From NCBI GenBank assembly GCA_024500155.1, contig CM044859.1:40904003-40968002 (forward strand): a stretch of 64,000 nt of DNA, written 5' to 3'. Under the pieces are notes generated by a model, which saw nothing but the letters and a program-made list of their open reading frames with translations, did not search any database and had not been told where the DNA came from. A program made the translations under genes and the position numbers. Positions 43,934-57,147 of this stretch are shown one piece after another (within the stretch, counting starts at the first letter, position 1; each line of letters begins with the position of its first letter). Source of the DNA: Chenopodium formosanum (Eukaryota > Streptophyta > Magnoliopsida > Caryophyllales > Amaranthaceae).

Positions 43934-46281
43934 TGACAAAGGAAATAAACGCGTCGTCAAATGTCTATCCCTAGATCAAATACAATTTATACAACCTAAA
44001 CAAACCTAATATGAGTATAAGGCAAGCATAGGGGTCGAACTATAGGGAACGAGTAAACACTACCAAATGCTATCAACAATTAAGCTAGTCCGGAATAGGG
44101 AAGTAAACTAAGTCTAAACACACTAAAACTAGAAGTAAAACACTAAGGGAAATGGTTTGGGTATACCATTCACTTGAACATAAACATAGAACTAAACATG
44201 CTCGAATATTGATATAAGAGGTCCAATCTAGCCACCTGTCGGGGTTCATTGTCTTCTCCTAACATAGCCTCTATGCTTCAAAATTAGAACCATATACTAG
44301 TAGGTGCTATCAAATAACGATCAATATAAATGAATCTTGCTAGGTCCGCTATCGCATCTTCTAACAATAATTCACTCTCAATCAACTAACAACATGCATT
44401 TTGCAAGTAGATTAAAGAATATCAAGCATATAAAGACTTTAATCACAAATAAAACAATTTCAAACCCTAGAACATGCTCAAGATCCAACTACACCACAAC
44501 CATTCCCTTAATCGTGAAATTACTCACTAATCATGCTAACAACAAGATTAATTAACAAATAATCAAAAATCAACATTAACGAGCAACACTAAAAACTAAA
44601 ACAATAATCAAAAGAAAGCAAATAAAATAAAGGAGAGAGAGTTATTGATTCTCATTGATTGAAGATTAAAGTCTACAAACAAGATGATCAATCTTTTTCT
44701 TCAAAATCCAAGCTCAACAATGGTGAAACCCTCACTTTCTCTCTATAAATTACTCTAATCCTAAGCTAACCCTAGAGAGAAAATCTCTCCTAAAACTAAT
44801 TAAGAAAATAGGATAATAGGTGATTTTTAATTATTACCCAAAAATGGGTATTTATACTAAGCTTAATAAAAAATAATAAATAAATCAAGATAAATAAATA
44901 AAAAGAGGAAAAATAAAGAAAGAAAAAAAGAAAGTAAAAGAAAAAGGAAAAGGAGTTAAAAATAAAAGAGAAATAAAAACAAAACAAAAACCCACAAAAC
45001 CATCATGCCCTATTTTCCTTCTCTTCAATTTTCGCTGCTCTTAAAATGGGAAATAATCTCATGCTTTGCATCCCATTAAACACCGTCATCAAACATCATC
45101 ATCCAATCGTCACCGCTCATCCTCATCGTATATCAGCAAGCATCAAATCAAAAACATTCGATCTTCATTAAGAATCTCGCGTAGAGCTCGTGAAATGGTA
45201 CGATCGGACCGAAGGTTGGTGTGGCCGAACTATGGGTTAATTGGTTCGATCAAACCATGGGTGTGTTCGATCGCACCTACTCAAATAAGAAAACTTCATA
45301 CATTCCTGACCATTTTAACACTTTTTGGCACTTCGATCGAACTCTTAATTGTTTGCCTGAACATTGAGAATTTGTAATTTAATCTGATTTTAGCTGTTGC
45401 TTGATTGTAATTGGTGGTTTGGGGGTGATTGGAGGTAGTTACGGTGGTGCAGGTGGCTTTTGGTATTTCAGGCGTTGTAATTGGTAGCTGTGGACGGGTT
45501 GCTTGCGATGTTGCTGTGCGGTGGCTGGGTGGTTGTTGAGATGCGGCAAGTGGCAATGTGGAGGAGCTGAAATTGGTGGAATATGGGAGCAAGGGAGCTG
45601 CTGCAAGTGTGCGTGTATTGTTGGGAATGGTGAATTGGTGGGTGATGGTGGTTTAGGTGGAATGCGGTTTTGATTGTGCTTGTTGTTGTTGCGTGAAGAG
45701 GGGGCAGGGGAAAAGTTGGTGTTTTGGTGTGGTGGAGGTTAAGAAGGAAATAGAGAGGGGAGTGTGGTGAAGGATAAGTTGTGGGCAACAACGTCAGTGT
45801 GTTGTGGCAGTGGAGCTGGTAGCATGCTCATGAAATGGGGATTGGGCATTGAACTCGAGCCTACACATAAAAAAACCCGAGGGTAAAACACAGACAAACA
45901 AAAATAAAATAAAATAAAATAGAACTAAATAAACTAAAATAGAAAATGATAGAAATAAAACTAAAAATAACAAAATTAAATAAAACACAAAAAAATAAAA
46001 TATGAAAAAGACTTAAAACTAATTAAAATAAATAAAAGTAAAATAGATTACTTTCAAGGAAAATAAAGGACGAAATAAAACAAATCCAAAGCAAATAAAA
46101 TACAAAAATAAACTAATTCTAATAAAAACTATGAAAAGAGAAAAAAACACGACAAAATTACCAAATGAAAAAAAAAAAGTTATTAACGAAAAAATAAAAA
46201 AAAGAAAGGGAAAATAAGATAAAAATAACCACAAAAGTGAACTCAAATCTACCCCTAAGAGTGACATAAATTTCACTTATT
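43934..46281 (-). repeat. Athila C LTR
   Basis: Ends match Athila A (TTTGTCA terminus). Contains a TTCGGTC/TTCGATCGAAC-type array at 45186-45345, the minus TATA at 44849-44857 (AGTATAAATACCC) and the CTCTCTATAAA...CTAACCCTAGAGAG block. PPT on minus is CTTGGGGGAATTC, directly followed by an imperfect hairpin (AGTGAAAT TT ATGTCACT). At about 2.35 kb it is longer than B; the extra part is a GT-rich stretch near 45400-45790. Confidence 0.75.
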
Positions 46282-46299
46282 GAATTCCCCCAAGATAAA

Positions 46300-47559
46300 C
46301 CTTTTCTCGTCCTCGAGCAAAGCTAGGGAAAAAGAGAACTATATGAAATTATTGAAACAAATTAGAAACAAAGAGAAAGAATGTACACTAACTCACTGTC
46401 GTAGGAATCACGGTTGTTTTTAGTTACAACAAGCCCTTAAAACCCCAAAGTCGCCTATGAGGACAAGTGAGGTCTCATAAGGGTTTCCTAAGCGTTTGAC
46501 CCATAACTCTAGCAACACACAACATTCAAGGCAAAGGTGAAATTAAGAAAACTCAAGTTTTGATATTTCAAACCAAACACAACAACGGGCTAAGTGCACA
46601 ATAATACAATCCTTTCTAGACGTTAAAGGTAGCCAAGCAAAAGAATAGCTAAGGTTGGTACACACATAAAACATGCAAAGGATAGAGAACTTAGAGGGAC
46701 TTACACTCCTCCTTATCTCCAAACAAACATCCGCGTCCTCACAAGTTTTGCATCCACTTTTAAGGTGATATCTTGAGATTCCTCGAAGGAACCGGAAGTA
46801 AAATAAACAATGAAAAACATTTAGTCCATCCGACATCTTAGCATCAATAGCTCGCTCAATAGGCTTGGCTTGATTACCATCCACCGGTAGTACATAAACC
46901 TCACTAAGGTCAAAAGGTCTTAAAAGGGGTTGAAACGTTTAGGCTAGGGTAAAGGGTGTGGAAATAAGTTTGGAAATTGGTGGTGAACTTAGAAGTGAAG
47001 CAAGGTTGATCATTCCTCAATTCAAACTCAATAAAATACCAACATTCAAATAAAAAATTCTAACAATAGATCACAAAGTTACTCCTCCCCGAAGCTTATG
47101 TTTTTTCAACCAAACAACAAATATTTTTGTATTTTCTCAATATTTTTGAACTTTTTTTTTCTTTTTTTTCATTTTTTTTTCTTATTATTCTTTGCTCTCG
47201 CCTCTTTTAACTTTGAGCGGCTTTTTCTTTTTTCTTTTTCTTTCTTTTCTTCTCATTTTCTCAAGCTATTCAACATAAAAAATATAACCACAAGCACCAA
47301 GATTTGAGTTTTTCACTCCTTTTCCCTTCTTTTTCTCTCTTTTATTAAACAAACATACAAATCAAGTCCCAATAATGCTTCACAAAATCTAATAAACATG
47401 AAAACAAAGCAAAGGTTATTGGTTTGTAATGTGGTTATGCCAAAGAAGGGAAAAAGGCTTAAATTGGGTAACTAAATGAGCAAATGCAAAGGAAAAAATA
47501 AAAGAATAGGAAATAATAAAACAAAACAAAAATGCTAATTTCCTTCGTCTTCCCCTAAG
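46300..47559 (-). other. Athila C 3' UTR, truncated
   Basis: Starts with the conserved block CTCGAGGACGAG... (minus) upstream of the PPT and has T/C-rich runs near 47150-47260. Similar in layout to 58900-60600 of B. No gene. Confidence 0.6.
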
Positions 47560-49045
47560 TGTAAGGAGGGTGATCCCATCGTAAGGGGTACTCTCCTTAA
47601 ATGCCCTTGGCCACTTAAAAGCCTAGGACTTTACACTTGTTAAGGTGTAGTAGGATTTGAATTCTTGACTGTTTGGGGGACCTTGAATTAGAATTGATTC
47701 CATCATCACGCTTTTTTATAAGAAACAAGTAGGAGTCGCCAATACGTTTTAGGAAAAACTCATAAACCTCGTTCATGCCTTTCTTCCATGTGGAGTTCAT
47801 GGAATAATTAGCACAAATCATAAGTTTACCCATGCCCAAATTGGTTTGTAAACCAGAAATGAGTTCGGGGGCGATGGTACTAAGATAACGTTCCTTTTAG
47901 AGGGGAATCGTCATCCTAGCCCTAGTACGGCCTCTACTAGCTCTTCCTTTTTCACAATTTCATCACCAAACAATATATGCAACGCGATACCTAAAACTAT
48001 GTTAGTTGATTTTATTTACAAGCATTATTTCACATAGGAATTACATTGCAAAGTCGTTTTCTTATTTAATAAAATTCGTGGAAGAACAATAAATAAACAA
48101 GATTCGCCTTGGCTTAGGTGATCAACCAACAATTATTTAATTCAATTCTAGTCTTTATTTAACGCAGGATACTATCTGTAATTGATTAATTAATTATTTT
48201 AAAAGTGATCAAACAACACTAATTAATTAATTAAAGTCCTTTTAAACAAGAAAAATTAAGGTGATTTAACTAAGTGATCGAAAATTTACCACTTCTCTTT
48301 GCTAGATCTCCGTTTAGAGAACTTATGGACACCTTCTTGTGGGGGAACCTCCACCGTAGTAAAAAAGTATCGAAAGGGTGAGTCTTGAGGACAAGAGGGC
48401 TAGGTTGCACAAGTTCACAAGTTATTTTGCCAGAATTTTAGATTAATTTCTGTCTGTTGAAGCCTCGGTTTAATCTCGTATTTATAGAGAAGGATTAGGT
48501 TTAGGGTTTCAAGCTTTCTGCCGCACCAGGTGTCGCGCGCAACGGATGAAGTTGCACGCGGAAACCCAGCGCAAGTTATAGAGTTGCGTTGCTATATGCA
48601 ACGCAACTATTGGTCTTGCCCGCGGCTTTATGGTGAGATTCGATTTTATATTTTCCGTATAATTTTAGAATAATTACAAATCTTTTGCAGCGCAACTCTG
48701 GAAGTCGCGCTGGGTGTCGCACGCAACTGAAATAGTTGCGAGCGGTAGCCCAGCGCGACTTTGTGAGATGCACACGGCTTTTTCTGGGGCAGCACTAAGT
48801 TTTAACCTAGGCACTCCTAAATCCGTCATTATTAGGGTTTAAGCACTGGCTTAAGCCTAATTATGATCGGGTTTAGTTAATTGGACCTTTGTTTTGGCTT
48901 TTCTTTAATTTGGGCTAGTCTTTTGTGTTTTGTGGCTTAACTAGTTATCCATAAGTATTCTTCACTTTGATCCAATACGATGATGGCTTTATTTATCGTC
49001 ATTTCACTTCCTGTCGGGACAGGAGGCCAAAAGTAGATGTCTACA
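47560..49045 (-). repeat. 3' LTR of a second F-family element
   Basis: On + begins TGTAAGGAGGGTGATCCC and ends AAAAGTAGATGTCTACA; on minus it is preceded by a purine tract AAAGTGGGGGCTAAC, the PPT, so this is a 3' LTR. Array of GCAACT/AGTTGCG words 48527-48772; minus TATA 48479-48487. Confidence 0.85.
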
Positions 49046-49447
49046 GTTAGCCCCCACTTTGATCGAGTCTAGAATAGACGATGATTAAAGTAGTCAAGGA
49101 AATAGATCCGAGACTCATTCTGCAAAGTTCTCTAAGAATAGAGAATCTTTCAGTAATGTTTAAGGTTTTCGAAACAATCCTTGGTTCGCTAAGTGTTTAA
49201 AACAAGTAAATATTATGGCTAGAAAAAGTCCTTCCTAGTCTTAACACGCTAAAGAATCTAGATTGATCCTTTGTATTTGTAGAACTTCTCGGTGATGTCA
49301 GGCCATGAGAAGAAATCGGTTTTAAATGAATAAAAGGGGAGGATTTCTTCTCAATTGTGTTATAGTTTGTCTAAAGTCCCTCGATATGTCATCGAAACTT
49401 TAACCTAACTTTAACAAAGTAAAAGATGAAAAAGGGGTTTTCGGTAT
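49046..49447 (-). other. F-family internal remnant with PPT
   Basis: About 400 bp of non-coding internal sequence next to the PPT, cut at 49447 by the 5' LTR of E. No gene. Confidence 0.6.
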
Positions 49448-51338
49448 TGTAGACACCCATTTGTGTCTCCCCCTCCCCAAAACCAAACCCTGTGATGAGT
49501 ACCTTTCAAGTCGAATCATAATCAAATGAAGTGAAAGTGTGGAAAGTTTAGTGTTGCGGATAGTTTTAATTTCTTTTCTCTTCTCTCTGTTTTTGAAAAC
49601 CTATTTTAAGAAAACAGCCAATCCAGTTTGGTTGGTCCATGATATGGGTCCAATAGTAGTGTGGTTGAATGGGGCTTTACAAGAGCTTTCCAACGATATA
49701 TTATAAGCCCAATTCCGATGAATATTAAGGAAGTTATCGCTAATTTACTGAACTGGGCCCGGTTTGAGCCTTATATGCGGCCCAATGATCTAGAGGAGGG
49801 CCTAATATAGATTTATCATTCCTAATGCAATTAGGAATGGTTTAAGTCTTCTAGATTTTTCTAGAAGGTTCTTTTCATTCCTAATTCAATTAGCATTGAT
49901 AAATTGACTTTTGTTGACTTTTTAGAGTTTTAATTAGAATCAAAGAGCATTTTTGAGGAAAAATACGATTTTATCCTCCTGTACGGCAATTTTTATCTGA
50001 TTTTAAGAAAACAAGTGAATTTCTTAATCAGCGCTACGCTTGGCGCCTGGCGCTAGCATTGGTGCCTGACGCTAATGTTGGCGTCTGGCGCCAATAGCCA
50101 GCGTTGGCGCTAATCAGATTTTATCTGCGCCAGAACTCTGTTTTGATATTTTATCTTTTTGGCTGATTTTCTTTATAAATAACGTCATAAAAACTCCGTT
50201 TTTATTGACCAACTCTCATCAAGATTTTCTTGATTATTCTCTCTCTCTTTTTTACTAAACTAGCCTTTTACATACCAAATTCCGCATTTATTAGATCTAG
50301 ATACACCTAGCCATATTCGAAGTTGCCTTCGGCCTAGACGTGAAAGGTTTAATTTCTGAGGGTTTGGTCCCAAATCTCTATTTCCATTATTTAATATGAT
50401 TATTTGATTTAATTGTTTGCTTTTATTTTTCTTGAAGTTACTAACGCGTGTATTTTGTTATTAGAAAGAGGTACGAGGCATCAAAGTAAGTATTTTGATG
50501 GTTTTTATTGATATTATGATGTAGAGTTCATGTTTAGATTGTTATTATAATTCCTAGTATCATGTCTAGGGTAACTTTAATATTAAGTATGATTGTTATG
50601 ATGTCTTTTATGTTCTTCCTAATATTTATGATTGTTAGTATCATGTTAGGGCTAAAGCTTTGATTTTTAATGTTGAGTGACATGCTAGGGTTTGTTATTA
50701 ATCTTGTTAGTATTATGCCTAGGATCTTGTTTGTATTATGCTTTAACATGATTATTATGATTATTTTTATGATTTATGATTATAATTATTATTTTGTTTA
50801 TTATTTTTATTATTATGTTGCTTGATGTTTATTGTTATTGCTTGATCACGCCTTTATGCATGTTCAAAGGGAATTTGTACTTGTAATCACGCTTAATAAG
50901 ATAATTAATAATCTTGTTAGGGTTAATATGATTATAATTCAAGTGATCTCCAATAATAGATTTATTTGTGCATTAATATTCAACCAACATAGATAAACAG
51001 GTTTAGGGTTAAACCTTATGATTGCATGTTAGTCAGAAAGCGCACATGAATACGATCTGAATAAAGTAGAGGCCTATTATTAAGGCAGGTTCAATCTCTT
51101 TTAGGTTAGATTTGTACCTTCATCCCCGAACCCTTTTTGGTTCAAGACCTTATGGAGTTGACGATCTCTTGGATCGTTAAGGGGTGTAACCTTCACCTCG
51201 TGAACGGTTTACAAGTTCCTAAAAAACTTGTTGGCGACTCTTTTGTTCTATCTACTTTCCCTTTGGACGCCACCGTACTTTAGTGTATGATCACAGTGGG
51301 GTTCGAGCAAGGGGTTAACGCTTGAAATATTCCCTATA
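49448..51338 (+). repeat. 5' LTR of E
   Basis: Starts TGTAGACACCCATTTGTG and ends TATTCCCTATA (ancestrally CCCTACA, compare 25577). GGCGCC word array 50037-50146, TATA CTTTATAAATAAC at 50171-50183, 27 bp downstream of the array. Length 1891 bp. Confidence 0.88.
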
Positions 51339-51344
51339 GTTTTT

Positions 51345-51362
51345 TGGCGACTCCACCGGGGA
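51345..51362 (+). other. primer-binding site of E
   Basis: TGGCGACTCCACCGGGGA a few bases after the LTR. Same class as Ogre PBS (TGGCGACTCCGCTGGGGA), taken as tRNA-Arg complementary. Confidence 0.8.
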
Positions 51363-52891
51363 GGATTTCTATTTTAATTCTTGAATTTGTTTCGGCAATG
51401 ATTTAGAATGAGTGGATGAGACTCAAAACGTTTTAAGTATTTCATGTGTGTAATTTTGATTAACATTATTGTCATATGCATAAAAAAGATCTCATTGGAA
51501 AGACCATCCGTAATGAGTTAAAACATAGGATTTTACACGTAGGAAATTTGAGAAATATCTTTCACAGCTAAAACTGAAATAACACTGCGCGAAACTGGAA
51601 AATTTTATCAAGCACAGAAAGCTGCCGAGGTATGTAGGAATTAGCGTCAGCGAATAGAAGCTAGCGCCAGACATTTAACTGTAGTGCCAGACGACAACCA
51701 TGTCGCCAAGCGCTACAGCTAAATCCTGGTGCCAACCTCTGTTAGTTGGAGCCAAATTCTTCCAATATCGAGCCAGAAATATGCATTTTAATTTCGACCA
51801 GTTTTTCGCATTGTTTGCTCGATCCTACTTCCTGATTGAGTTTTTCTCACTTTTCTGAAACCCATATGTGTTCTCTATATGGACATAACCCTCTGGGAAT
51901 TCATGCTCCATCTACCTGATTGAACGCTCTTAGCAACAAAGGGTACATCCGAGAATGTTGAATTCACCAAACCATGGAAGCGAGTTTTTCTAAAACTCGC
52001 GGTGTCCCATCCACTCGCGCCAACCCTTCACGGTTAGGCTTCCACGCGGTGCATCCGAAAAATTAACCATGGACCCTCTATTGACTAAACCATATCCCGA
52101 ACTTTAGAGAACTAGAGCCATGGTTAAGTTGCAAACTCATTGCATCATATTGTGCCTACTTGACTAATTGTGCATTATTTGTTGTGCATATGATATATAT
52201 TTTCCTTAACCGTTTGTTTGACTTGTGTTAAGACTAAAATAAATGACTAAAAGAACTTTGCCTAATTAATTAATTAATTAATTAATTTGAGTAAATAAAG
52301 TCTAATATTTTAATCTGGATTGACCCAGTACGACTTAAGACATACCCCCATTGATTAATAACACCGAAAACAGTCTCAAATTGAAGCTCCAGTAATGGCG
52401 CCAAAGTCTGGACTGTAGCGCCACTCTGTGGAGTGTGGCGCCTGGCGACAGCTCTGTCATCTGGCGCTACACTACACAGTGCGATGCCAGTCCTATCGTT
52501 TTGCCGACAGTTCGGATTATTGATCGAGTCATCACCTAGAGTCTAATTAATCAGTTTGCTAATTAATTCGATTAAATTTCGCTGTCAATAACACTTTGTT
52601 AAGTCATTAATTGAGTCTAGTCACATAGTCTAGCCACATGGTCATGACCCGAGTCTTAACATATCACCTACACTCACTAGTCTTGGCACACACTTTGAGT
52701 ATATGTCACCATGACCATGTCTTAGGTTCATGCATGAGTTGGTTTTTTCCGTCATTTAAGTTGGGGGTACATTCTATTCCTAATTCTTCATATCCCTCCA
52801 TCTATATCATTTTTCTTCACATTCTATTCCATTTTTCTTCACTTCCTCCATCCATTGCATGTTGAATAAAATTTGAGTCAAATAATTAACA
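51363..52891 (+). other. E leader with two further GCGCC arrays
   Basis: Non-coding 1.5 kb before gag. GCGCCA-type words recur at 51640-51775 and 52392-52500; the second can fold as GCGCCAC...GTGGCGC (52418-52441). A (TTAA)n microsatellite stands at 52264-52289. No gene before gag. Confidence 0.65.
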
Positions 52892-53023
52892 ATGGATATC
52901 TCTGAATTCCTTTTCCACAGTACTTGGTCGAGGAGAGAAGGGCGATTAATCAAGGACAACCTCTTTATTCAAGTCTCACTTTTTGATAAACCAATTCGTC
53001 AAAAGAGGAAGGCTAAAAAGATA

Positions 53024-55037
53024 ATGGCAAGTCAAGAAGAGGTCAATGAACTTAGGAATCAATTGAATGACGTGACTCAGGTGTTAAAGGCTTTAACCCT
53101 CAAAATTGATGACCCTATGAAGCAACAACAAATGACCCTCATGGAAGAAAGTTTGAGCAAACTATCTAGCGACTATAAATTTCAGGGCATTAGTTCACAA
53201 GGGGTCTCGCTGGACAAGGAACTTCTTCCGCATAAGTTCAACGCCACTGACATCCTTAAATTCAAGGCAACAGATAACCCTTACTTTCATCTAAGAGCTT
53301 TTGAAACCATAATGAGTATTAAGGGTATTGATAAGAAAGTGTTCCCCTCTATATTTTCTCTATCTCTTGAGACCGTTTGTCAACAATGGTTCTTTTCCCT
53401 TGACAAGGAGAAAACCTCTTCTTGGGAGTTGATAACAAACACTTTCATAGATAGATATAAGTGCAACATCCAAGATGAAACAGACCATAGACAACTCGAG
53501 ATGTTAAAACAAAAGAAAACGAAGGGTTCACGTCTTTCTTCAATAAATGGAGGGAAACTTCTGCTAATATGGTCAAGGCTCTTATCGAAAAAGAATATGT
53601 GAGGATGTTTATCAAGAATCTCCAAGGGAAGTATTCAAGGCACTTAAAGTACCAACACAATTTAAATACTTTCAAGGCTGTCTATAATATAGGCATTGAC
53701 ATTGAAGATGACCTTCTGAAAGATAGTAATGCGAGAGGAAAGAAGAACGACCATCCTTCTTCTTCCTCTCCCATTAATGATGTGCATGCCACAAACGCCT
53801 CTAAATCGCGAATCCAAAGGTCAAAAAGAGTGTTAACCCCACTTGGCATGAGTTATGAAACGGCTTTCGAGAAGCTACACCACAAAGGACTAGTCATGCC
53901 CATAGGGCCTATCAAAGATCCAGTTCTAGAAGCCAGGCCACCCAAGTGGGACCCTAATTAGCACTGCAAATATCACCAAGGAAAGGGTCACGACACTAAG
54001 GAGTGTTGGAAACTCAAAGAAGCTATTCAAGATCTGATCGATAACAATGAAACTTCCGAAATTCTAGCCATCGAAGAAGATCAAGCATCCTTCGATCCAT
54101 CACTTCTTATCACACCTGTAGGTGAGCCCATGATCGAGACACCTTATATAACCTCTCTCGATGAAGTGGCCATGATTGAGAAGGCTGAAAGTCTTTTCTT
54201 ATATAATACCAGGGAAGACTTGTCAAGTCTAAAAGAGGACGTCTGAAAACTGCAAGATGTCATCGCCATGCTCTTGAACGTGGTGGAACGATTAACAAAT
54301 CGGGTGATGTCCATCGAACAGAATCCTCGCCAAGGGTTTAATGAAGAACTCAATGCTCCTAAGCCACAGGCAAAACGGACCATTGAAGAATACAAACCAA
54401 TAGGAATAACTTACAATGAAGCTTTTGATTGTCTTCATGATCAAGGTCATACTCACTCCATTGGTCCCAGTCAAGACCCTCCATCTAAAAAACGTTTCCC
54501 AATTAGGATCCAAATTCCTATTGTCGATACCATAAAGGCCGCGGCCACACTACTGAAAAGTGTCTCGCCCTCAAGGATCATATTCAAGACTTCATTGATT
54601 CAAATCTCCTTCATGTTTCTCCGCGCGACAAGAAGGCTAAGATCAGTAACAATAACAATAGTGGCTGTAAAGGGAAGAAGAAAGACTATCCTTCTTCTTC
54701 CGAAAACACCTACTTTAGCAACAGTGTTGGTACTTTCGACCTTAATGAGATCTTAGGATTTAGAAAGCAACCGAAAAGGGAATTTACCCCTATTGGAATT
54801 AGCTACGATGATGCTTTCGATCGAATCCATGCCAAGGGGCTCATTACTCCTATTGGACCACTTCAAGATCCCCCGCTTGAGAAGAGAGTGCCTAGTTGGA
54901 ATCCAAATGTGCGCTGCAAGTACCATCAAGGTAGGGGTCATACTACTGAGAGCTGTTGGAAGCTAAAGGAGGCTATTCAACATTTGATTGATAATAACAA
55001 GCTTCCCATACCTCCAGCTAACAAGAGGAGCGAGTGA
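53024..55037 (+). pseudogene. gag: E gag with three tandem zinc-knuckle modules
   Basis: I prefer the start at 53024 (MASQEEVNELRNQLNDV, coiled coil, like F gag); the frame is open from 52892. Capsid-type domain about 53180-53740 (FATDNPYFHLRAFETIM-like, VCQQWFFSLDKEKTSSWELI). A frameshift near 53515 and another near 54500, plus stops at 53959, 54244 and about 54493, break it. Then come three modules, each with a GI(T/S)Y..AF..(L/I)H..G region, a PIGP.(Q/K)DP stretch and a CX2HX4HX4C knuckle: 53965-54006, 54522-54563, 54915-54956, each followed by a LK.(A/H)IQ.(L/F)ID helix. Ends at TGA 55035. A single such knuckle is usual for this family. Role: RNA binding and packaging. Confidence 0.9.
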
Positions 55038-57147
55038 TGATAAAGCAAACAACTCAAGACAAGAGGCGAGCTTCAACGACGAGATTTCATGACATCTTTT
55101 TTTCTTTTTCTTTATTTACTCTTTCCCAATAAGTCTAGCATAGGCACCTTTCTTTTTTATTAGATTAATTTTGTAGTTTAATTCTGTTTCCCTTTTAATA
55201 AAATGAGCATTTATTTCCTCGCACATGATCATTTCATTATATTGCATAAATAAAAAAATCCATGTCGAGCTAAGCACAAGATATACCAATGATTTGAGGC
55301 ACCCCTTGTAGCCACATCATATTACCTTTCACCCTTCAAATATGCAATCTTTTTTTTGATAAGCCACTTTGAGCCTTGCCTAATGATAGACCTTTCATTT
55401 TTCAACCCATATCTACCCAACCTTGGGATGGGATGATGTGCAACTTATGCAATTTTAAATTTCATAAAAAGCTTGAGTGATTCAAAAAAATAAATAAATA
55501 GCAATAAAAAAAAAATTAAAAGTGTACAAAAGGGTAAGTGTTCCAATGTCTTTGATATGAAAATATCTTTGATAAGAACACGTCTCAGATTGCGTCTCTG
55601 TCGAGTGCTCGGTACCGTGCCTGAGAAACATAAATGCCAAGTGAGTGATAGACCACTGATCGGGATTGCCCACAGTTATAAAATAGATGCTAAAGCAAAA
55701 GAGAAAAGATAGATAAAAAAGAGTTAAAATCCTCAAGCATAAAAATATAAATATTCCAAAAGCAAAGTTGCACACCTTAGGGGCTTATCGAGGGTCTTGA
55801 GCCTTTATCCCCTTCTTCTATAACCTTTATCCTAACCACGTTACAACCCTTAAAAAGACCTTTTTGAGGTATACACATACTTGTGCGAGGTTTGGCTAGA
55901 GCTACGTTCGGCCTGATTCCTAACGGATACGTAGACAACCTCACATCGAGGTGCGGCCGTAATAAAAATGCATCCATACTCAAATTCACACACTTACACC
56001 ATGATCATATAAAGGGATCTCCTATGCTCATCCCTATCAATGTAGAGCTAGACTTGGGGGCTTGATCCCTACATCATTAGCCTACCTAGCCTAAGAGTCA
56101 CCACCATTTGACTCTTTTAAAAAATAATATCTTTCCACACGATTAGCCTTTGCGACCTAACTTTAGTATCACTTTCACACACATCACAAATACATGACCA
56201 AATATACTTTCCCTTAGGAACCCTTTGACATGAAATCTTAACATAACGCTGAAGCATGTATTGTCATGTCAACATCACTCATCAATCATAATTGTCACTG
56301 TGTCACGAACTATGAAGTGCTTATGCCTCCGTGCCTAAGTTACCCAAATGCTTTCATCATTGATTCAACTATTGAGATAGCCTAAGATGGATTAATCCTT
56401 GCACCTTGAGAGATAGTATCAAATGACATTTGACTAAGCTCATTCAACATAAACCTTCAAAACCTTCGATTCTTTTTTTCGTGTCTTTCTTTTTCGGGAG
56501 AAAGTCGGTACCCTCCACAAAAATGACGGAAAATTTTTGCTTTTTTGCATTTTCGAGTCGCACAATCATAATACAATGCACACGCGGGTCATGAGTCAAG
56601 CGACGTTAAACCATAGGTCAACCCTAAGATAATTAAAGAGACTAGCAAAGTTCTATAGTAAAAAATAAATACAGGTGCAGCAGAATAGGGAAGACCCTAC
56701 TCCAGCGCCAAGAGAAAACATCTAGCGTCCGGCAATAGTTTTTAGCGCCTTGCGCTAGAACTCAGCGTCTGGCGGCAGAGTTATTTCTTGGCGCCAGAGA
56801 TATTTCAGCAGAGACAGAGCTCGAAGCCTCTCATAAATGTGATTTCGACCTCATACAGCAATTTCGGGTTCCTTGGTACGCCCGTTAGTCCCTATAAGCA
56901 ATTTGACATGATTAAGTAGTCGGTTTGATTACAATCGTAATAAGTGATCGACCTGACGAAAGATCGTCTCACTTAGCTTAAAGCGCCTAAGCGTTGGCTT
57001 ACCATGAACAAAATGGTTCACAAGCATCAAACCGCCGACGTACTAGCATAGCGGAAGCAAAGTTCAAGCCAGCTTTAGAGATTGGCAAGCGTTGGTCTTT
57101 GGAATTTTTTTCTTCGGAATATTATCGCAACAAACATTCAAGCATCG
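55038..57147 (+). other. E 3' region, no pol
   Basis: Begins with a T-rich block and ATAAAATGAGC soon after gag. It includes a block near 55915-55965 (CGGATACGTAGACAACCTCA) of a type common in Ogre-like leaders, and a GCGCC array at 56697-56800. No protease, RT or integrase sequence recognised in any frame. Confidence 0.65.

Larger units (their letters stand above)
43934..47559 (-). mobile_element. Athila element C, 3' LTR and part of the 3' UTR
   Basis: On + begins TGACAAAGGAAATAAACGCG (LTR end) at 43934; the LTR start and PPT lie near 46281-46300, then a 3' UTR up to 47559, where the F-family LTR cuts it. ORF1 is not present. Minus strand, as for Athila B. Confidence 0.82.

Noticed and set aside
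43934..47559. Athila C being the continuation of Athila D
   Set aside because: C holds the complete LTR from its TGACA end, which D also has at 24089, so they are two separate LTRs.
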